DNA from: CAXBCP01 sp047638395
Lineage (GTDB): Bacteria; Pseudomonadota; Alphaproteobacteria; MPNO01; UBA830
NCBI GenBank assembly: GCA_047638395.1
Contig: JBLIMV010000006.1
Coordinates: 119,846-183,845 of the forward strand
Direction: 5' to 3'
Length of the DNA stretch: 64,000 bases
Shown here: piece by piece, positions 18,532 through 27,964 of the stretch
How positions within the stretch are numbered: the first letter of the stretch is position 1
Layout of the letters: every line of letters starts with the position of its first letter
The notes under the pieces: model-generated
Databases searched by the model: none
Told to the model about the DNA's origin: nothing
Seen by the model: the letters and a program-made list of their open reading frames with translations, nothing else
Program-made: the position numbers and the translations under genes

Positions 18532-20877
18532 TCACACGCCACCGGCTTTACCAGCGTGCGTTATCTCCCATATTTTGCGGGGCGTGACCGGCATTCTGAT
18601 ATCGCGCACCCCATAGGGCCGCAGCGCGTCCACAAAACAATTTACCAGCACCGCGAGCGCCGGCGTCGTCCCACCTTCGCCACCCGCTTTAACGCCAAGC
18701 GGATTCGTCGGCGACGGCACTTCATTCAATGCAGTCGCAAACGACGGATATTCATCGGCGCGCGGCATATGATAATCCATGAACGAGCCCGCCAATGGCT
18801 GGCCATGCTCATCGATCGCACAAAGCTCGCCCAGCGCCTCGCCTGCCCCCTGAACAATCCCGCCATGGGTCTGCCCGTCAACGATCAACGGATTGATCGC
18901 CCGACCGACATCGTCAATCGTGGTATAGCGCACAACGTCATAGGCACCGGAATCCGGATCGATCTCGATCTCGCAGATATGACACCCATTTGGAAATACC
19001 GGTATTTCCATAATATTGTCTTCGATAACGGACAGACCACCCGCCAACGATTCCGGAATATCGCCCCGATCCGAAATTGATTTCGCCAGTTCGAACAGGC
19101 CGATCTCGCGATCCGTCCCCTTGATCGAGAATTTTGCGTCGCCGAATTCAATATCGGTCTCGGCAGCCTCAAGAATGAAAGCGGCCAGGCGCTTGCCTTT
19201 TTCTATCAGTTCGTCCGCCGCTTTGACGATGACGGTGCCTGCCATCCGCATGGACCGCCCGCTATGCGACCCGCCACCGACCTTTACGACATCCGTATCG
19301 CCAACAATAACCGTAACGGATTCAACCGGTACACCGAGCCATTCAGCGGCGACCTGCGCGAAGCTCGTCTCATGACCCTGGCCACTCGGCTGGGTGCCGA
19401 TGACAAGATCAATCCCGCCATCCGCTTTAACGTGAATTTCAGCCTGCTCACGCGGCGTTCCGATCGACGATTCCACATAGTTTGCGAATCCGCGGCCAAG
19501 CAGCTTGCCACGGGCCTCAACCTCTTTTTTACGCGCGGCAAACCCGTCCCAGTCGGCGAGTTCCATCGCCATGTCCATGCTTCTCGCGTATTCGCCGCTG
19601 TCATAGGTCATGCCAACGGCATTCAGATACGGCATCTGTTCGGACGACACGAGGTTTTTGCGGCGTAGTTCAATCGGATCGAACCCAAGCTCATGCGCCG
19701 CCGTTTCGACCAGCCGCTCAATAGCGAAAGTGACTTCGGGCCGTCCCGAGCTACGATACGCGTTCGTCGGCGGCGTATTGCTGAATACAGCGCGCGACCG
19801 GAGATGGGCCGCAGGTATGTCATACGAACCGGTAATCAGCCCCGACCCCTTGCTGAGCGGCGACAGCGAAACCATGCGTGAGCCGACGTTGCTCAGATTG
19901 TCGGCGCGCATCGCCAGGAATTTACCGTCCGCATCCAGTGCGAGGGAAACCTTGCTGACAAGATCCCGCCCCTGATAATCGCTGATGAAGGACTCGCTGC
20001 GCCGGCAGGTGAACTTTACCGGCCGTCCTAGTTTGCGCGATATCCAGCCGACCAGCGGGAATTCGACATAGAGCCGGTTCCGTGTGCCGAAATTGCCCCC
20101 GACATCCTTGGAAACCACCCGCACATCTTCGGCATCAACACCGAGCACTTCCGCGATCTCGCGTTTCTGACGGACCGAGCCGCCGGACCCCGCATAGACC
20201 GTGTACCGACCGGTTTCGGTATCGTAATCGCCAAGCGCCGCGCGGGGTTCCATCGGAACACCCGTGACACGGTCGATATAAAATTCCATGTCGACGACAT
20301 GTTCAGCACCGGCAAACGCCGCATCGGTTGCTGCCTTGTCGCCAAAAAATGTCTCGATGCCGATATTGTCGGGCACATTGTCCCAGACCGCCGGCGCGCC
20401 AGTATCGGCGGCTTTGTTTGTGTCGGTCACGCAAGGCAACGGCTCGTAATCGATCATCACGGCATCGGCGGCGTCTTCGGCCTGCGCCAGGGTATCTGCA
20501 ACGACCACAGCGAGCGCCTCGCCGACATAACGCGCTTTGTCCGCCGGCAGCGGCATATGATTGCCGATAAACGGGGCGGTCCCGCCCGGGCCATGCAGCT
20601 TCTGGTCATGCTTGGTCGAAGGCAGCGGGCTATGCGGAATTTGCGACAACCCGTCAGCGGCACAAGCGGCGCCGGTATAAATCCCCAGTACGCCGGGCAT
20701 CGCCGACGCATCCGTCGTCTCGATACTCCGGAGAATGGCATGGGCATGACTGGACCTGACAACGGCCATGTAGGCCTGACCGTCAATCGACCAGTCATCG
20801 CTGAACCGGCCCTGACCTGTCAGCAGTCGCACATCCTCGCGGCGGCGAACCGGCTGCCCTATTTTTTCGTACTTCAT
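18532..20877 (-). CDS. Second xanthine dehydrogenase-family molybdopterin-binding subunit, stand-alone
   Basis: 781 residues from ATG 20877 (MKYEKIGQPVRRREDVRLLTG); an upstream ATG at 20955 would add 26 atypical residues and cross the operator-like site. The loop reads NAYRSSGRPEVTFAIERL, close to the AYRGAGRPE form of aldehyde/carbon monoxide-type enzymes but with two Ser, and the catalytic Glu lies in KAGGEGGTTPAL. No 2Fe-2S or FAD subunit gene is beside it, so it may borrow those at 16789-18146. Site C lies 48-65 bp upstream. Confidence 0.9.
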   Translation of the reverse strand: MKYEKIGQPVRRREDVRLLTGQGRFSDDWSIDGQAYMAVVRSSHAHAILRSIETTDASAMPGVLGIYTGAACAADGLSQIPHSPLPSTKHDQKLHGPGGTAPFIGNHMPLPADKARYVGEALAVVVADTLAQAEDAADAVMIDYEPLPCVTDTNKAADTGAPAVWDNVPDNIGIETFFGDKAATDAAFAGAEHVVDMEFYIDRVTGVPMEPRAALGDYDTETGRYTVYAGSGGSVRQKREIAEVLGVDAEDVRVVSKDVGGNFGTRNRLYVEFPLVGWISRKLGRPVKFTCRRSESFISDYQGRDLVSKVSLALDADGKFLAMRADNLSNVGSRMVSLSPLSKGSGLITGSYDIPAAHLRSRAVFSNTPPTNAYRSSGRPEVTFAIERLVETAAHELGFDPIELRRKNLVSSEQMPYLNAVGMTYDSGEYARSMDMAMELADWDGFAARKKEVEARGKLLGRGFANYVESSIGTPREQAEIHVKADGGIDLVIGTQPSGQGHETSFAQVAAEWLGVPVESVTVIVGDTDVVKVGGGSHSGRSMRMAGTVIVKAADELIEKGKRLAAFILEAAETDIEFGDAKFSIKGTDREIGLFELAKSISDRGDIPESLAGGLSVIEDNIMEIPVFPNGCHICEIEIDPDSGAYDVVRYTTIDDVGRAINPLIVDGQTHGGIVQGAGEALGELCAIDEHGQPLAGSFMDYHMPRADEYPSFATALNEVPSPTNPLGVKAGGEGGTTPALAVLVNCFVDALRPYGVRDIRMPVTPRKIWEITHAGKAGGV

Positions 20878-20924
20878 CGTCCGGATTCCCGATTTTAGAG
20901 ATCTTTGAGGTGGCTGAATTATCT

Positions 20925-20942
20925 CCGTACGCCAGCGTATGG
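20925..20942. promoter_or_regulatory. Operator-like 18-bp near-palindrome, site C
   Basis: CCGTACGCCAGCGTATGG differs from site A at two positions (third and ninth). It lies in the 84-bp gap between the stop of the flavoprotein gene and the ATG of the second molybdenum subunit, so the latter probably has its own promoter rather than relying only on the upstream operon. Confidence 0.65.
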
Positions 20943-20961
20943 AAAGAATCAACACCCTGTT

Positions 20962-22359
20962 TTATGGAGATACCAGCGCCGCCGCGTTTCGCCCTGCGAT
21001 CCGGCCCAGCGTAACCGCGGTCAGCAGGCCGTTCCCCGACAGATACCCCCAGACAGCATCACCGGAGACCCCGCGTGCCGCACCCCCGCCAGCAAACAGA
21101 TTCGGAAAGGGTGCACCATCTTCGCGCAGGACTTTCGCGCCCGGATTTATCGCAAGCCCGCCCTGGGTATGAAACAACGCACCGGTTATCCGGATCGCAT
21201 AATACGGCGCGGCCAGGCCGGCTTTCGATTGAAAATCCCGCCCGAAGGGACAATCGCCCTTACCACGGGCATAGCCGGCGCATTCGGCCATCGTCGCACC
21301 AAGGCTCTCGGCATCCAGCGCGCAGAGCGACGCCAGTTCAGCAATTTCGTCCGCTCGCCGGACCGCGCCCGCTGCTTCGGCATCCCGGTAATCCTCGAAC
21401 GTCATACCGAGATCATGGATCCGCTGATCGTAGATATTCCAGGCGATGCTATCCGGCTGCGCCAGAACATCCACCGCCGCTTCGGAATATCCCTGATGCT
21501 CGTTGGCAAACCGGTGCGCCGCCGCATTCACCTGGATACCGCCCTCGGTCATGACCGCCCAGGTGATCAGCATACCGTGCGGAGACGCCCAGGACCCATG
21601 CCCCTGATAGGCGCCCATATCCTGAACCCCCGCTCCAAGGGCGCGCCCCCACAGGATCGCATCACCCTGATTGCCGGTATGCCCGGCAAAGACGGCGTCG
21701 GCAATCTCGGGGATAAATTCGCGCACCATTTCCACATTTCCGCCATACCCATTACACGCCAGCACCAGCGCAGCGCAGCCGATCCGGTCGGTCGACCCGT
21801 CGGGGCGCTCAATTTCCACGCCCCGAATTGTCCCGTCCGTCGCCGCGATCAGGTTCGTGACACGGGCATTCGCCAATATATCTATACCCGCCGCTGCGGC
21901 AGCATTTGTCAGCGCCCCGATCAGTTCGGCGCCCGTCTTTGATGGAGGCGCATGCATCCGGAACACGCTGTGACCGGGATACAGAAAACTGTCTACGAGC
22001 TGCAGCGGTATGTTGTGCTGGTCGATGAGCCAATCGACGGCGGGACCGGATTCACGGCAGACGGCATCGACCACATCGGGGTCCGCCCTGCCCTTCGATT
22101 TCCGATGAATATCGGCGGCAAGCAGATCGACCGGATCATCTATTCCCTGCTTGCGCTGAAGCCGCGTGTTACAGGCCGGGATCATCCCCGATGAAAGCGC
22201 CGTTGATCCTTGCGGAATTTCGTCCCGCTCCAGGATCAGAACCTCGGCGCCACCTTCGCTGGCGGCAAGGCCGGCGACAATCCCGCACGCCCCCGCGCCG
22301 ACGACAATGACGGGGATTTCGACATCGAAAGAAATATTTTCGTCGAAGACGACCGTCAT
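20962..22359 (-). CDS. FAD-dependent oxidoreductase (fumarate reductase/succinate dehydrogenase flavoprotein-like)
   Basis: 465 residues. IPVIVVGAGACGIVAGLAASEGGAEVLILERDE is the N-terminal dinucleotide-binding fold; STALSSGMIPACNTR and the C-terminal GDAVWGYLSGNGLLTAVTLGRIAGRNA (FAD contact) are typical of the fumarate reductase/3-ketosteroid dehydrogenase group. It overlaps hydantoinase A by 4 nt (ATGA) and is the last gene of the hydratase-hydantoinase operon. It probably oxidises or reduces an alkene bond of the pathway intermediate. Confidence 0.88.
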   Translation of the reverse strand: MTVVFDENISFDVEIPVIVVGAGACGIVAGLAASEGGAEVLILERDEIPQGSTALSSGMIPACNTRLQRKQGIDDPVDLLAADIHRKSKGRADPDVVDAVCRESGPAVDWLIDQHNIPLQLVDSFLYPGHSVFRMHAPPSKTGAELIGALTNAAAAAGIDILANARVTNLIAATDGTIRGVEIERPDGSTDRIGCAALVLACNGYGGNVEMVREFIPEIADAVFAGHTGNQGDAILWGRALGAGVQDMGAYQGHGSWASPHGMLITWAVMTEGGIQVNAAAHRFANEHQGYSEAAVDVLAQPDSIAWNIYDQRIHDLGMTFEDYRDAEAAGAVRRADEIAELASLCALDAESLGATMAECAGYARGKGDCPFGRDFQSKAGLAAPYYAIRITGALFHTQGGLAINPGAKVLREDGAPFPNLFAGGGAARGVSGDAVWGYLSGNGLLTAVTLGRIAGRNAAALVSP

Positions 22360-24410
22360 GATTCCCGTTCGACGATCACGTTGCCATAGGAATCCACACG
22401 GCCCGCGAGCCCCGGGTCGATAAAGGTCGTCGCATCCGGCTGTTCCAGAATGGCGGGACCCGGGATCACTGTTCCGATCGGCAGCATCAGCCGGTCATAA
22501 ACCCGGGCATCGTGCCAGGCGCTCTGAACGTACACCTTGCGCCCCGGACGTTCGGCGGCCTCGAGCGAAGCATCCCCCGACGGCGCCAGAACAGACAGAT
22601 CGAAATTCGGACGATGCCCGATAACCGAGACCCGCAGGTTCATGACCCGACACGGAATCCCATCGAGAACCCGGCCATATTCCCGCCGGTACGCCGCTTC
22701 AAAGGCCGCCCGAAGGCCGTCGACGCTGTCGGTCCCGGCGGCTACTGGCGTTACAACCGTGTGAGTCTGCCCGACATAGAGCATATCCAGCTCAACGATC
22801 TCTTCGGTTTCTTCCAGCGCCACCCCGGCACCGGCAAGGCGCTCCTTGCCTTCGCCCGCCAGACGATCGATCTCGGCCGCCAGTTGCGACAGATCCAGAT
22901 CGTCGAGCAGCGTATTCAGCGTCTGGACAAAATCGTGGCGCATATCGGCAATCACACAACCGATAGCGCTGGTCACACCGGGGAACCGGGGCACAAGCGC
23001 GCCCGCAAGGCCGACGTCGTTGACCAGCGCGCCGGCATGAAGCGCCCCGCCGCCGCCAAACGGCATTGCCGTGAATTTACGCGGGTCATGACCGCGTTCT
23101 ATCGACACCAGCCGGATAGCACCGGCCATGCGCGAGTTCGCAACGCGGATAATGGCCTCCGCCGCATCCAGATCGTCAAGACCGAGCGGCTCGCCAACAT
23201 GGGTGCGGATAGCCCGCGCCGCGGCATCGAGATCAAGCGCGTTGATCTTGCCGCCGATGGGCCGCTCAGCGTTGATCCGCCCCAGCAACACATTTGCATC
23301 CGTCACCGTCGGCCGGTCATTGCCAAGCCCGTAGCAGGCAGGCCCCGGATTGGCGCCGGCACTTTCGGGGCCAATCTGCAGAATACCGCCGCGATCGACC
23401 CAGGCGATCGAACCGCCGCCTGCCCCAATCGTCGTGATCTGGATCATCGGCGTGCGGACAACCAGGCCGAAATCAATCGACGTCTGTGCCGCAAGCGCGC
23501 TTTCGCCGTCGGCCACAAGGGCCACATCGAAGCTTGTCCCGCCCATGTCGCAGGTCACGATATTCGGAAAGCCCGCCGCGTCTGCAATATGAGCCGCCGC
23601 AATCACGCCGGCGGCAGGACCGGACAGCGCGGTCCGCACCGGTATTTCACGGGCGGTATCGACACTCATCACGCCGCCATTCGACTGGACGATCAGAATA
23701 TCGCCTTCGAACCCGGCCTCCGTCAGGGATGTTTCCAGGTTCTGCAGGTAGCGCCCGACAACGGGCTGGAGCGTCGCATTGAGCGCCGTTGTAGAGACCC
23801 GCTCAAATTCCCGTAGCTCCGGCAGGATATCGCTGGAGACCGTGATGTGTTCGTTCGGCCAGATTGCCCTCGCGGCCTCAAAGGCGGCCCGCTCGTTCTC
23901 CGGGTTGGCATAGGAATTGATGAACATGATTGCCAATGCCTCGGCGCCTGCGGCCAGAAGATCCGCAGCGGCTTTGGAAACGGCATCGGTATCGACCGGT
24001 GTGCGTACCGACCCATCGGCCAGAACACGTTCTTCCACCTCGAGCCGGAGATCACGCGGTATGACCGGTGTGTATGAGCCCCGGAGCCCCCAGATTTCCG
24101 GCCGGTCACGGCGCCGCATCTCGAGGACATCGCGGAAGCCCGCAGTCGTAATCAGGCCGGTCTTCGCGCCTTTGCGCTCAAGCAGCGCGTTCGTGCCGAC
24201 GGTCGTTCCGTGAACGACGTTGGCAAGGGCGGGAATACCACTCTCCCCAGCCCCGGCGACCACACCTTCGATAAAGCCGCGGGACTGATCATCCGGCGTT
24301 GACGGTACTTTGGCGACACGGCATTCGCCGGTTGCCTCATCCAGCCAGAAGATATCGGTAAACGTGCCACCGACATCGACGCCGACAATCGCAGTTCTGG
24401 ACACGGCCAT
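22356..24410 (-). CDS. Hydantoinase/oxoprolinase family protein, subunit A
   Basis: 684 residues, full length for HyuA. TAIVGVDVGGTFTDIFWLDEATGECRVAKVPSTPDD is the N-terminal nucleotide-binding signature; ANVVHGTTVGTNALLERKGAKTGLITTAGFRD and VTCDMGGTSFDVALV are the other conserved stretches. Together with HyuB it uses ATP to open cyclic amides (hydantoin, 5-oxoproline) or to carboxylate ketones. The start overlaps HyuB by one base (TAATG). No gamma subunit of acetone carboxylase is nearby, which favours ring opening. Confidence 0.93.
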   Translation of the reverse strand: MAVSRTAIVGVDVGGTFTDIFWLDEATGECRVAKVPSTPDDQSRGFIEGVVAGAGESGIPALANVVHGTTVGTNALLERKGAKTGLITTAGFRDVLEMRRRDRPEIWGLRGSYTPVIPRDLRLEVEERVLADGSVRTPVDTDAVSKAAADLLAAGAEALAIMFINSYANPENERAAFEAARAIWPNEHITVSSDILPELREFERVSTTALNATLQPVVGRYLQNLETSLTEAGFEGDILIVQSNGGVMSVDTAREIPVRTALSGPAAGVIAAAHIADAAGFPNIVTCDMGGTSFDVALVADGESALAAQTSIDFGLVVRTPMIQITTIGAGGGSIAWVDRGGILQIGPESAGANPGPACYGLGNDRPTVTDANVLLGRINAERPIGGKINALDLDAAARAIRTHVGEPLGLDDLDAAEAIIRVANSRMAGAIRLVSIERGHDPRKFTAMPFGGGGALHAGALVNDVGLAGALVPRFPGVTSAIGCVIADMRHDFVQTLNTLLDDLDLSQLAAEIDRLAGEGKERLAGAGVALEETEEIVELDMLYVGQTHTVVTPVAAGTDSVDGLRAAFEAAYRREYGRVLDGIPCRVMNLRVSVIGHRPNFDLSVLAPSGDASLEAAERPGRKVYVQSAWHDARVYDRLMLPIGTVIPGPAILEQPDATTFIDPGLAGRVDSYGNVIVERES

Positions 24411-26149
24411 TACACGGCTCCCATAGATTCGCGGGTCGCGGTGGTCGCAGTCGTATCGACGGCACCCTCATCGGTAAGAATAACGCCGTACTGTGCCGCT
24501 GCATTCTCCGGGCTCACGAAACCAAGCCGCACGTCCGTGGCAACCATGTCGGGGTCACGCTCGATCGCCGGGCCATAGCCCCCGCCACCCGGCGATTCAA
24601 TATGGATACGCTGGCCCTTCTTCAGCCGGATATCGACTGCCTTTGATGTCATTTCCGGAATATGAATGCCGTCGTCCTGCTCGTAGCTGACAAAATTAGC
24701 TGCCGCATCGCCGCCGCCAATGATTCCCCGTGGCGGAAATTTTCCCCGCTCTGCGAAGACAAAACCCGTGCCGCGTTCTTCCAGCAGTTCGATCTCATAG
24801 ATTGCACCCAGCCCACCACGATGCCGGCCCGGACCGGCGGAATCGGGCCGGATTGCCCACTGGGTAAAGGCAACCGGCAGCACCGATTCCAGGATCTCGA
24901 CGGGCGGTATGGTCGCCATCGATATCGGGGCGTTGCCGTGGGTCAGCCCGTCTCCATCCGAATGACCACCAAGGCCGCCACCGAAAAAGCTGAAAAACAC
25001 CCAGGGGCGCGCCTGTCCCGGTCGCCGCCCGTTGATCGAAACCGCGTTGATCGTGCCGTAACTGTTGGCAGGAGCGATCTCGGGGTCGATCTTCGAAAAC
25101 GTGCTGAACACGATGTCGATCAGCCGCAGGATCGTCTCGGTATATCCGCCGACAGGGCGCGGTGCGACGGCTGACAGGATTTTGCCGTCCGGTATAACGA
25201 ACGATATCGGCTCCAGCACACCGCCATTCGCCGGCACGTCCCGGAAGACATGTTTCAGCGCCACATAGGTCGCAGCGATGGTCGTGGATTCCGAGATATT
25301 AATCGGCCCCGCACATGCATCGGCGGACCGCGAGAAATCGAACTTCAACGTGTCCCCGACAATCGTGAGATCGAGCGCTATTTTGAGCGGTTCGTCCTCG
25401 ATACCGTCATTGTCGAGAAACTCCTCGGTCGAATAAGTGCCGTCGGCCAGATCGCCGATCAGGCTGCGCATCTGGCGGGCCGAACGCTCTTTCAGTTCGC
25501 TGAAGACGTTCCGCACCGTATCCTTGCCGTATTCTTCGAGCAGATCGTCCATCCGCCGGACGCCGAGGTCGAGCGAATTTATCTGGCCCATCAGGTCGCC
25601 GTAGGAACTCCCGGGTAAACGACTGTTCGCCGTGAGGACCGAAACGATGTCCTGGCGTATCACGCCGCGGTCCATCAGCTTAACCGGCGGCATCACAAAG
25701 CCTTCCTGGAAGCAATCGGTGGCCGATGGGTTGTAATTACCCGGAACACCGCCTCCGACATCGTGCCAGTGCCCGGCCGAGGACAGCCAGCAATACAGTT
25801 CACCGTCACGGAAATAAGGCCGCACGATTTTGAAATCGGACAGATGCGTACCGCCGGCATAGGGGTCGTTGAATATCCACATATCGCCGTCTTCGGCGCC
25901 ACCATCGGCCTCGGCCTTGGCAATACCGGTCTTCACCGCGAACGACATCACACCGACGAATATCGGCAGGCCTTCCTTGCCCTGAATGAGCGTGTCGCCG
26001 GTGCCTGCCTCGTAAATGCCGTGGGACGCATCACGCGCTTCGGCGATGACCGGGCTGAACGCGGCGCGAAACAGCGTCACGTCCATCTCGTCGGCAATCT
26101 GTTCCAGCCTGCCTTTGATGACGGCAAGCGTTACCGGATCGACGCTCAT
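24410..26149 (-). CDS. Hydantoinase/oxoprolinase family protein, subunit B
   Basis: 579 residues, the normal HyuB size. MSVDPVTLAVIKGRLEQIADEMDVTLFRAAFSPVIAEARD is the characteristic opening; MWIFNDPYAGGTHLSDFKIVRPYF and the C-terminal GRHRGGLGAIYEIELLEERG, FPPRGIIGGGDAAANF are conserved in the family. It forms the partner of subunit A for ATP-dependent ring opening or carboxylation in the cytoplasm. The ATG overlaps the stop of the small hydratase subunit (ATGA). Confidence 0.93.
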   Translation of the reverse strand: MSVDPVTLAVIKGRLEQIADEMDVTLFRAAFSPVIAEARDASHGIYEAGTGDTLIQGKEGLPIFVGVMSFAVKTGIAKAEADGGAEDGDMWIFNDPYAGGTHLSDFKIVRPYFRDGELYCWLSSAGHWHDVGGGVPGNYNPSATDCFQEGFVMPPVKLMDRGVIRQDIVSVLTANSRLPGSSYGDLMGQINSLDLGVRRMDDLLEEYGKDTVRNVFSELKERSARQMRSLIGDLADGTYSTEEFLDNDGIEDEPLKIALDLTIVGDTLKFDFSRSADACAGPINISESTTIAATYVALKHVFRDVPANGGVLEPISFVIPDGKILSAVAPRPVGGYTETILRLIDIVFSTFSKIDPEIAPANSYGTINAVSINGRRPGQARPWVFFSFFGGGLGGHSDGDGLTHGNAPISMATIPPVEILESVLPVAFTQWAIRPDSAGPGRHRGGLGAIYEIELLEERGTGFVFAERGKFPPRGIIGGGDAAANFVSYEQDDGIHIPEMTSKAVDIRLKKGQRIHIESPGGGGYGPAIERDPDMVATDVRLGFVSPENAAAQYGVILTDEGAVDTTATTATRESMGAV

Positions 26150-26661
26150 GCGGTCTCCTTTTGGGAAAAACGTTTTTCAAGATGTGGTACCAGCCCGCCA
26201 TCGACCAACATCGCCAGCAAATGCGGCGGCATCGGATCGCACGCGTATTCGGCACCACTGTCGAGATCGCGCACGTTGCCCGCTACCGCATCGATTGCGA
26301 GATGACTGCCAGCAGAAATTTCGGGCGCATCGACGCAGACCAGCGCCATCAGCCCGTGATTGATCGCGTTGCGATAAAAGATACCGCCAAAGGACGGCGC
26401 CAGGACGGCGGCAACCCCATGAAAAACAAGGGATTGGGCCGCCTGTTCGCGCGATGATCCCATCCCGAAGTTCCGCCCGGCGCATATAACGTCGCCAGGC
26501 CGAACGTTGGGTACAAAGTCGGGATCGACGGTCTCGAGGCAATGCTTCGCCATCTCTTCGAGCGGGCTTTTCATATACAGCCCGGGGGCAAGCACATCGG
26601 TATCGACATTGTCGCCATAGGCCCAGACTTTTGCCCGATCAATGATCCCGGGCGGACTCAC
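26146..26661 (-). CDS. Aconitase-family hydro-lyase small subunit (LeuD-like)
   Basis: 171 residues, a LeuD-type swivel domain starting at a GTG that overlaps the large-subunit stop (GTGA). RAKVWAYGDNVDTDVLAPGLYMK, ICAGRNFGMGSSREQAAQSLVFHGVAAVLAPSFGGIFYRNAINHGL are the substrate-loop and domain signatures of isopropylmalate/homoaconitate small subunits. It pairs with the large subunit encoded just upstream. Its place beside HyuAB and a TRAP system, with no leuB or leuA, argues against leucine synthesis; a substituted malate or citraconate type substrate is more likely. Confidence 0.9.
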   Translation of the reverse strand: MSPPGIIDRAKVWAYGDNVDTDVLAPGLYMKSPLEEMAKHCLETVDPDFVPNVRPGDVICAGRNFGMGSSREQAAQSLVFHGVAAVLAPSFGGIFYRNAINHGLMALVCVDAPEISAGSHLAIDAVAGNVRDLDSGAEYACDPMPPHLLAMLVDGGLVPHLEKRFSQKETA

Positions 26662-27923
26662 GTCAAAAATTCCCGCGGGTCGCGGATTTCACCGGCAACT
26701 GCCGCCGCCGCCACGGTGTAAGGATTGCCCAGATAAACGTCGGACGAAGTCGCCCCCATGCGGCCCTTAAAATTTCGTGCCGTCGACGCGATACAAACTT
26801 CGTGCTCGGCCAGAATACCCGCGCCGTAGCCGGCACACGCCCCGCAACCCGACGGCATCATGATCGCGCCGGCCTCTGTCAGGATGGCAAGCGTGCCGTC
26901 GGCAGCCGCCGCCGTCATGTCTTTCTGCGATGCAGGCGCCACCAGGAACCGCGTCCCCTTTGCCACCTTGCGGCCTTTGAGAACTTCGGCCGCCATATGA
27001 AGATCGACGAGCTTCGCGCCAGTGCATGCGCCGATATAGGCCTGGTCGATCTTTGTGCCGGCTGTGTCCGCGACGGGACCGGAATTTGCCGGGCTGTGCG
27101 GTGCCGCAACCTGAGGGCCAAGGGCCGCCACATCGATGACGTGCGATGCGCGCACAGGCGCATCTGCATCGTTCTGCCAGCGAGCGATATCGCCAGGGTC
27201 GGCGCCGGCATTGCGGATAAATTCAGCCGTTGTCTCGTCGCCTGCAATCAGGCCGGTCTGGGCACCGAGCTCCGCTGCCATGTTGCACAGCGTCATGCGC
27301 TCCGACATCGGCAGGGCAGCGATCGTGTCGCCGACATATTCGACGACCTGGTAATCTCCGCCATCCATGCCGAGGCGCGCGCACAGGGCCAGCATCACAT
27401 CCTTGGCGCTGACGCCGAGCGGCAGACCGCCCGTGACCTCTACCCGGATCGTCTCAGGCACCCTGACCCAGGTCTCCCCGGTCGCCAGCACGCCGGCCAT
27501 ATCGGTCGCCCCGATACCGAACATAAAGCAGCCGAAAGCCCCGCCGGTTGGCGAATGGCTGTCGCCGCCAACGACGAACATCCCCGGTTTCAGGTGCCCC
27601 CGCTCTGGCAGGACGATGTGACAGATTCCCTGCATGTCATAAAAATTCGGCAGGTTTTGAGCCGCCGCAAACTTTCGCGTGAGGTCCAGAATGCGGGCAC
27701 TTTCGGCATCCACCGCGGGCACGTAGTGATCTGATATCAGAACAACTTTTTCCGGGTCCCATACGCCGACACCCAGTTTTTCAAGGATCGGCTGGACCCG
27801 CCGCGGCCCGCCGGAATCATGGATCATCGCAAGATCGACCTTGCAGGTGACAATCTCTCCCGGTTTCACCGTCTCTAAGCCAGCGGCGTGAGCGATGATC
27901 TTCTGTGCAAGGGTCTGAGGCAT
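26658..27923 (-). CDS. Aconitase-family hydro-lyase large subunit (LeuC/homoaconitase-like)
   Basis: 421 residues, the length of the archaeal-type LeuC branch. The 4Fe-4S ligands are Cys300 (AYIGACTGAK), Cys360 and Cys363 (MPSGCGACAGYG). VVGGDSHSPTGGAFGCFMFGIGATDMAGVLATGETW is the substrate-binding region. It dehydrates/hydrates a 2- or 3-hydroxy dicarboxylic acid together with the small subunit. It lies 41 nt downstream of the TRAP large permease gene, so the imported acid or a derivative is probably its substrate. Confidence 0.92.
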   Translation of the reverse strand: MPQTLAQKIIAHAAGLETVKPGEIVTCKVDLAMIHDSGGPRRVQPILEKLGVGVWDPEKVVLISDHYVPAVDAESARILDLTRKFAAAQNLPNFYDMQGICHIVLPERGHLKPGMFVVGGDSHSPTGGAFGCFMFGIGATDMAGVLATGETWVRVPETIRVEVTGGLPLGVSAKDVMLALCARLGMDGGDYQVVEYVGDTIAALPMSERMTLCNMAAELGAQTGLIAGDETTAEFIRNAGADPGDIARWQNDADAPVRASHVIDVAALGPQVAAPHSPANSGPVADTAGTKIDQAYIGACTGAKLVDLHMAAEVLKGRKVAKGTRFLVAPASQKDMTAAAADGTLAILTEAGAIMMPSGCGACAGYGAGILAEHEVCIASTARNFKGRMGATSSDVYLGNPYTVAAAAVAGEIRDPREFLT

Positions 27924-27964
27924 ATCAGTTCTGTAATCCGGGCTTTTCTATGAATCCAGCAAGG

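Noticed and set aside
22512..23816. 434-codon open frame on the plus strand
   Set aside because: Antisense to hydantoinase A, with no ribosome site or protein features.
26146..27923. Leucine biosynthesis (leuCD)
   Set aside because: Sequence family fits, but the neighbours are TRAP and hydantoinase genes with no leuA or leuB, so a catabolic role is more likely.
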